This document shows positions 5,806-5,849 of a stretch of DNA of 5,849 bases, piece after piece. The position numbers and the translations under genes were made by a program. The notes below the pieces were generated by a model. The model worked only from the letters and a program-made list of their open reading frames with translations. It did no database searches and had not been told where the DNA came from. This DNA comes from CAYLZO01 sp964387775 (lineage in GTDB: Bacteria; Chloroflexota; Anaerolineae; JAAYZQ01): positions 1-5,849 of the forward strand of contig CAYLZO010000286.1 in the NCBI GenBank assembly GCA_964387775.1, read 5' to 3'. Position 1 is the stretch's first letter, and each line of letters begins with the position of its first letter.

Positions 5806-5834
5806 ATTATAGCATCTATAGGCGGAAAAGACAA
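5806..5834 (-). promoter_or_regulatory. Strong sigma-70-type promoter with dyad over the -10 box
   Basis: On the minus strand, TTGTCT (5834-5829, 4 of 6 matches to TTGACA) is followed after exactly 17 bp by TATAAT (5811-5806), with TGC just before it as an extended -10. Transcription should start near 5799 and read the small tail protein and the enolase-family gene. A 13-bp dyad, TATAG-cat-CTATA (5808-5820), overlaps the -10 and spacer and could bind a regulator. The local base composition is AT-richer than anywhere else in the window. Confidence 0.75.
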
Positions 5835-5849
5835 ACTCGTTTGGGGGAG

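Noticed and set aside
5785..5813. Weak plus-strand promoter (TTAACT, 17 bp, TATAGC) diverging from the minus-strand operon
   Set aside because: Matches are poor and explained by the symmetry of the dyad; no downstream gene is visible before the window ends.
5640..5834. 64-residue minus-strand open frame in the leader
   Set aside because: Its start lies upstream of the predicted transcription start and includes the promoter itself; no motif is seen.

Overview
This 5.85-kb window of high-GC, tightly packed bacterial DNA contains six protein-coding genes in two converging groups. No rRNA, tRNA, CRISPR array or transposase is visible. The gene mix suggests a free-living heterotroph, possibly a Chloroflexota (Anaerolineae-like) bacterium: a trimethylamine-methyltransferase (MttB) homologue, an MFS carrier, a short zinc-ribbon-like tail of sensor-protein type, and an N-succinylamino-acid racemase/o-succinylbenzoate synthase-type enolase. 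The taxonomic call is an inference from style and gene content, not from a marker gene.

Plus strand, left to right. The window opens inside an MttB-family methyltransferase (3-692, 5' end missing). Its stop codon overlaps the start of a 12-helix MFS transporter (689-2038) as ATGA, so the two are probably translationally coupled. A 122-bp gap (2039-2160) full of small inverted and direct repeats follows. Then come an AEC-family (auxin efflux carrier-like) permease (2161-3069) and, 9 bp later behind a good ribosome binding site, a sugar-1-phosphate nucleotidyltransferase with a short left-handed beta-helix tail (3079-4059). A perfect 14-bp-arm hairpin (4091-4123) ends this group and serves both converging transcripts. 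A textbook extended -10 box sits only 15 bp before that hairpin.

Minus strand, right to left. A strong-looking promoter (5806-5834) with a dyad over its -10 box precedes a leader of roughly 130 nt. Next is a small protein with two CxxC pairs (5267-5665), and 12 bp downstream of it an enolase-superfamily enzyme of the NSAR/OSBS (MenC-like) group (4142-5254). The two minus-strand genes probably form one operon. The start of the small gene looks broken: the best ribosome binding site and the most natural N-terminus lie in a different frame from the conserved C-terminus.

No complete new system is evident. The points most worth following are the apparent frameshift and orphan sensor tail, its linkage to the NSAR/OSBS enzyme, the MttB-MFS coupling, and the compact promoter-hairpin unit between the convergent genes.
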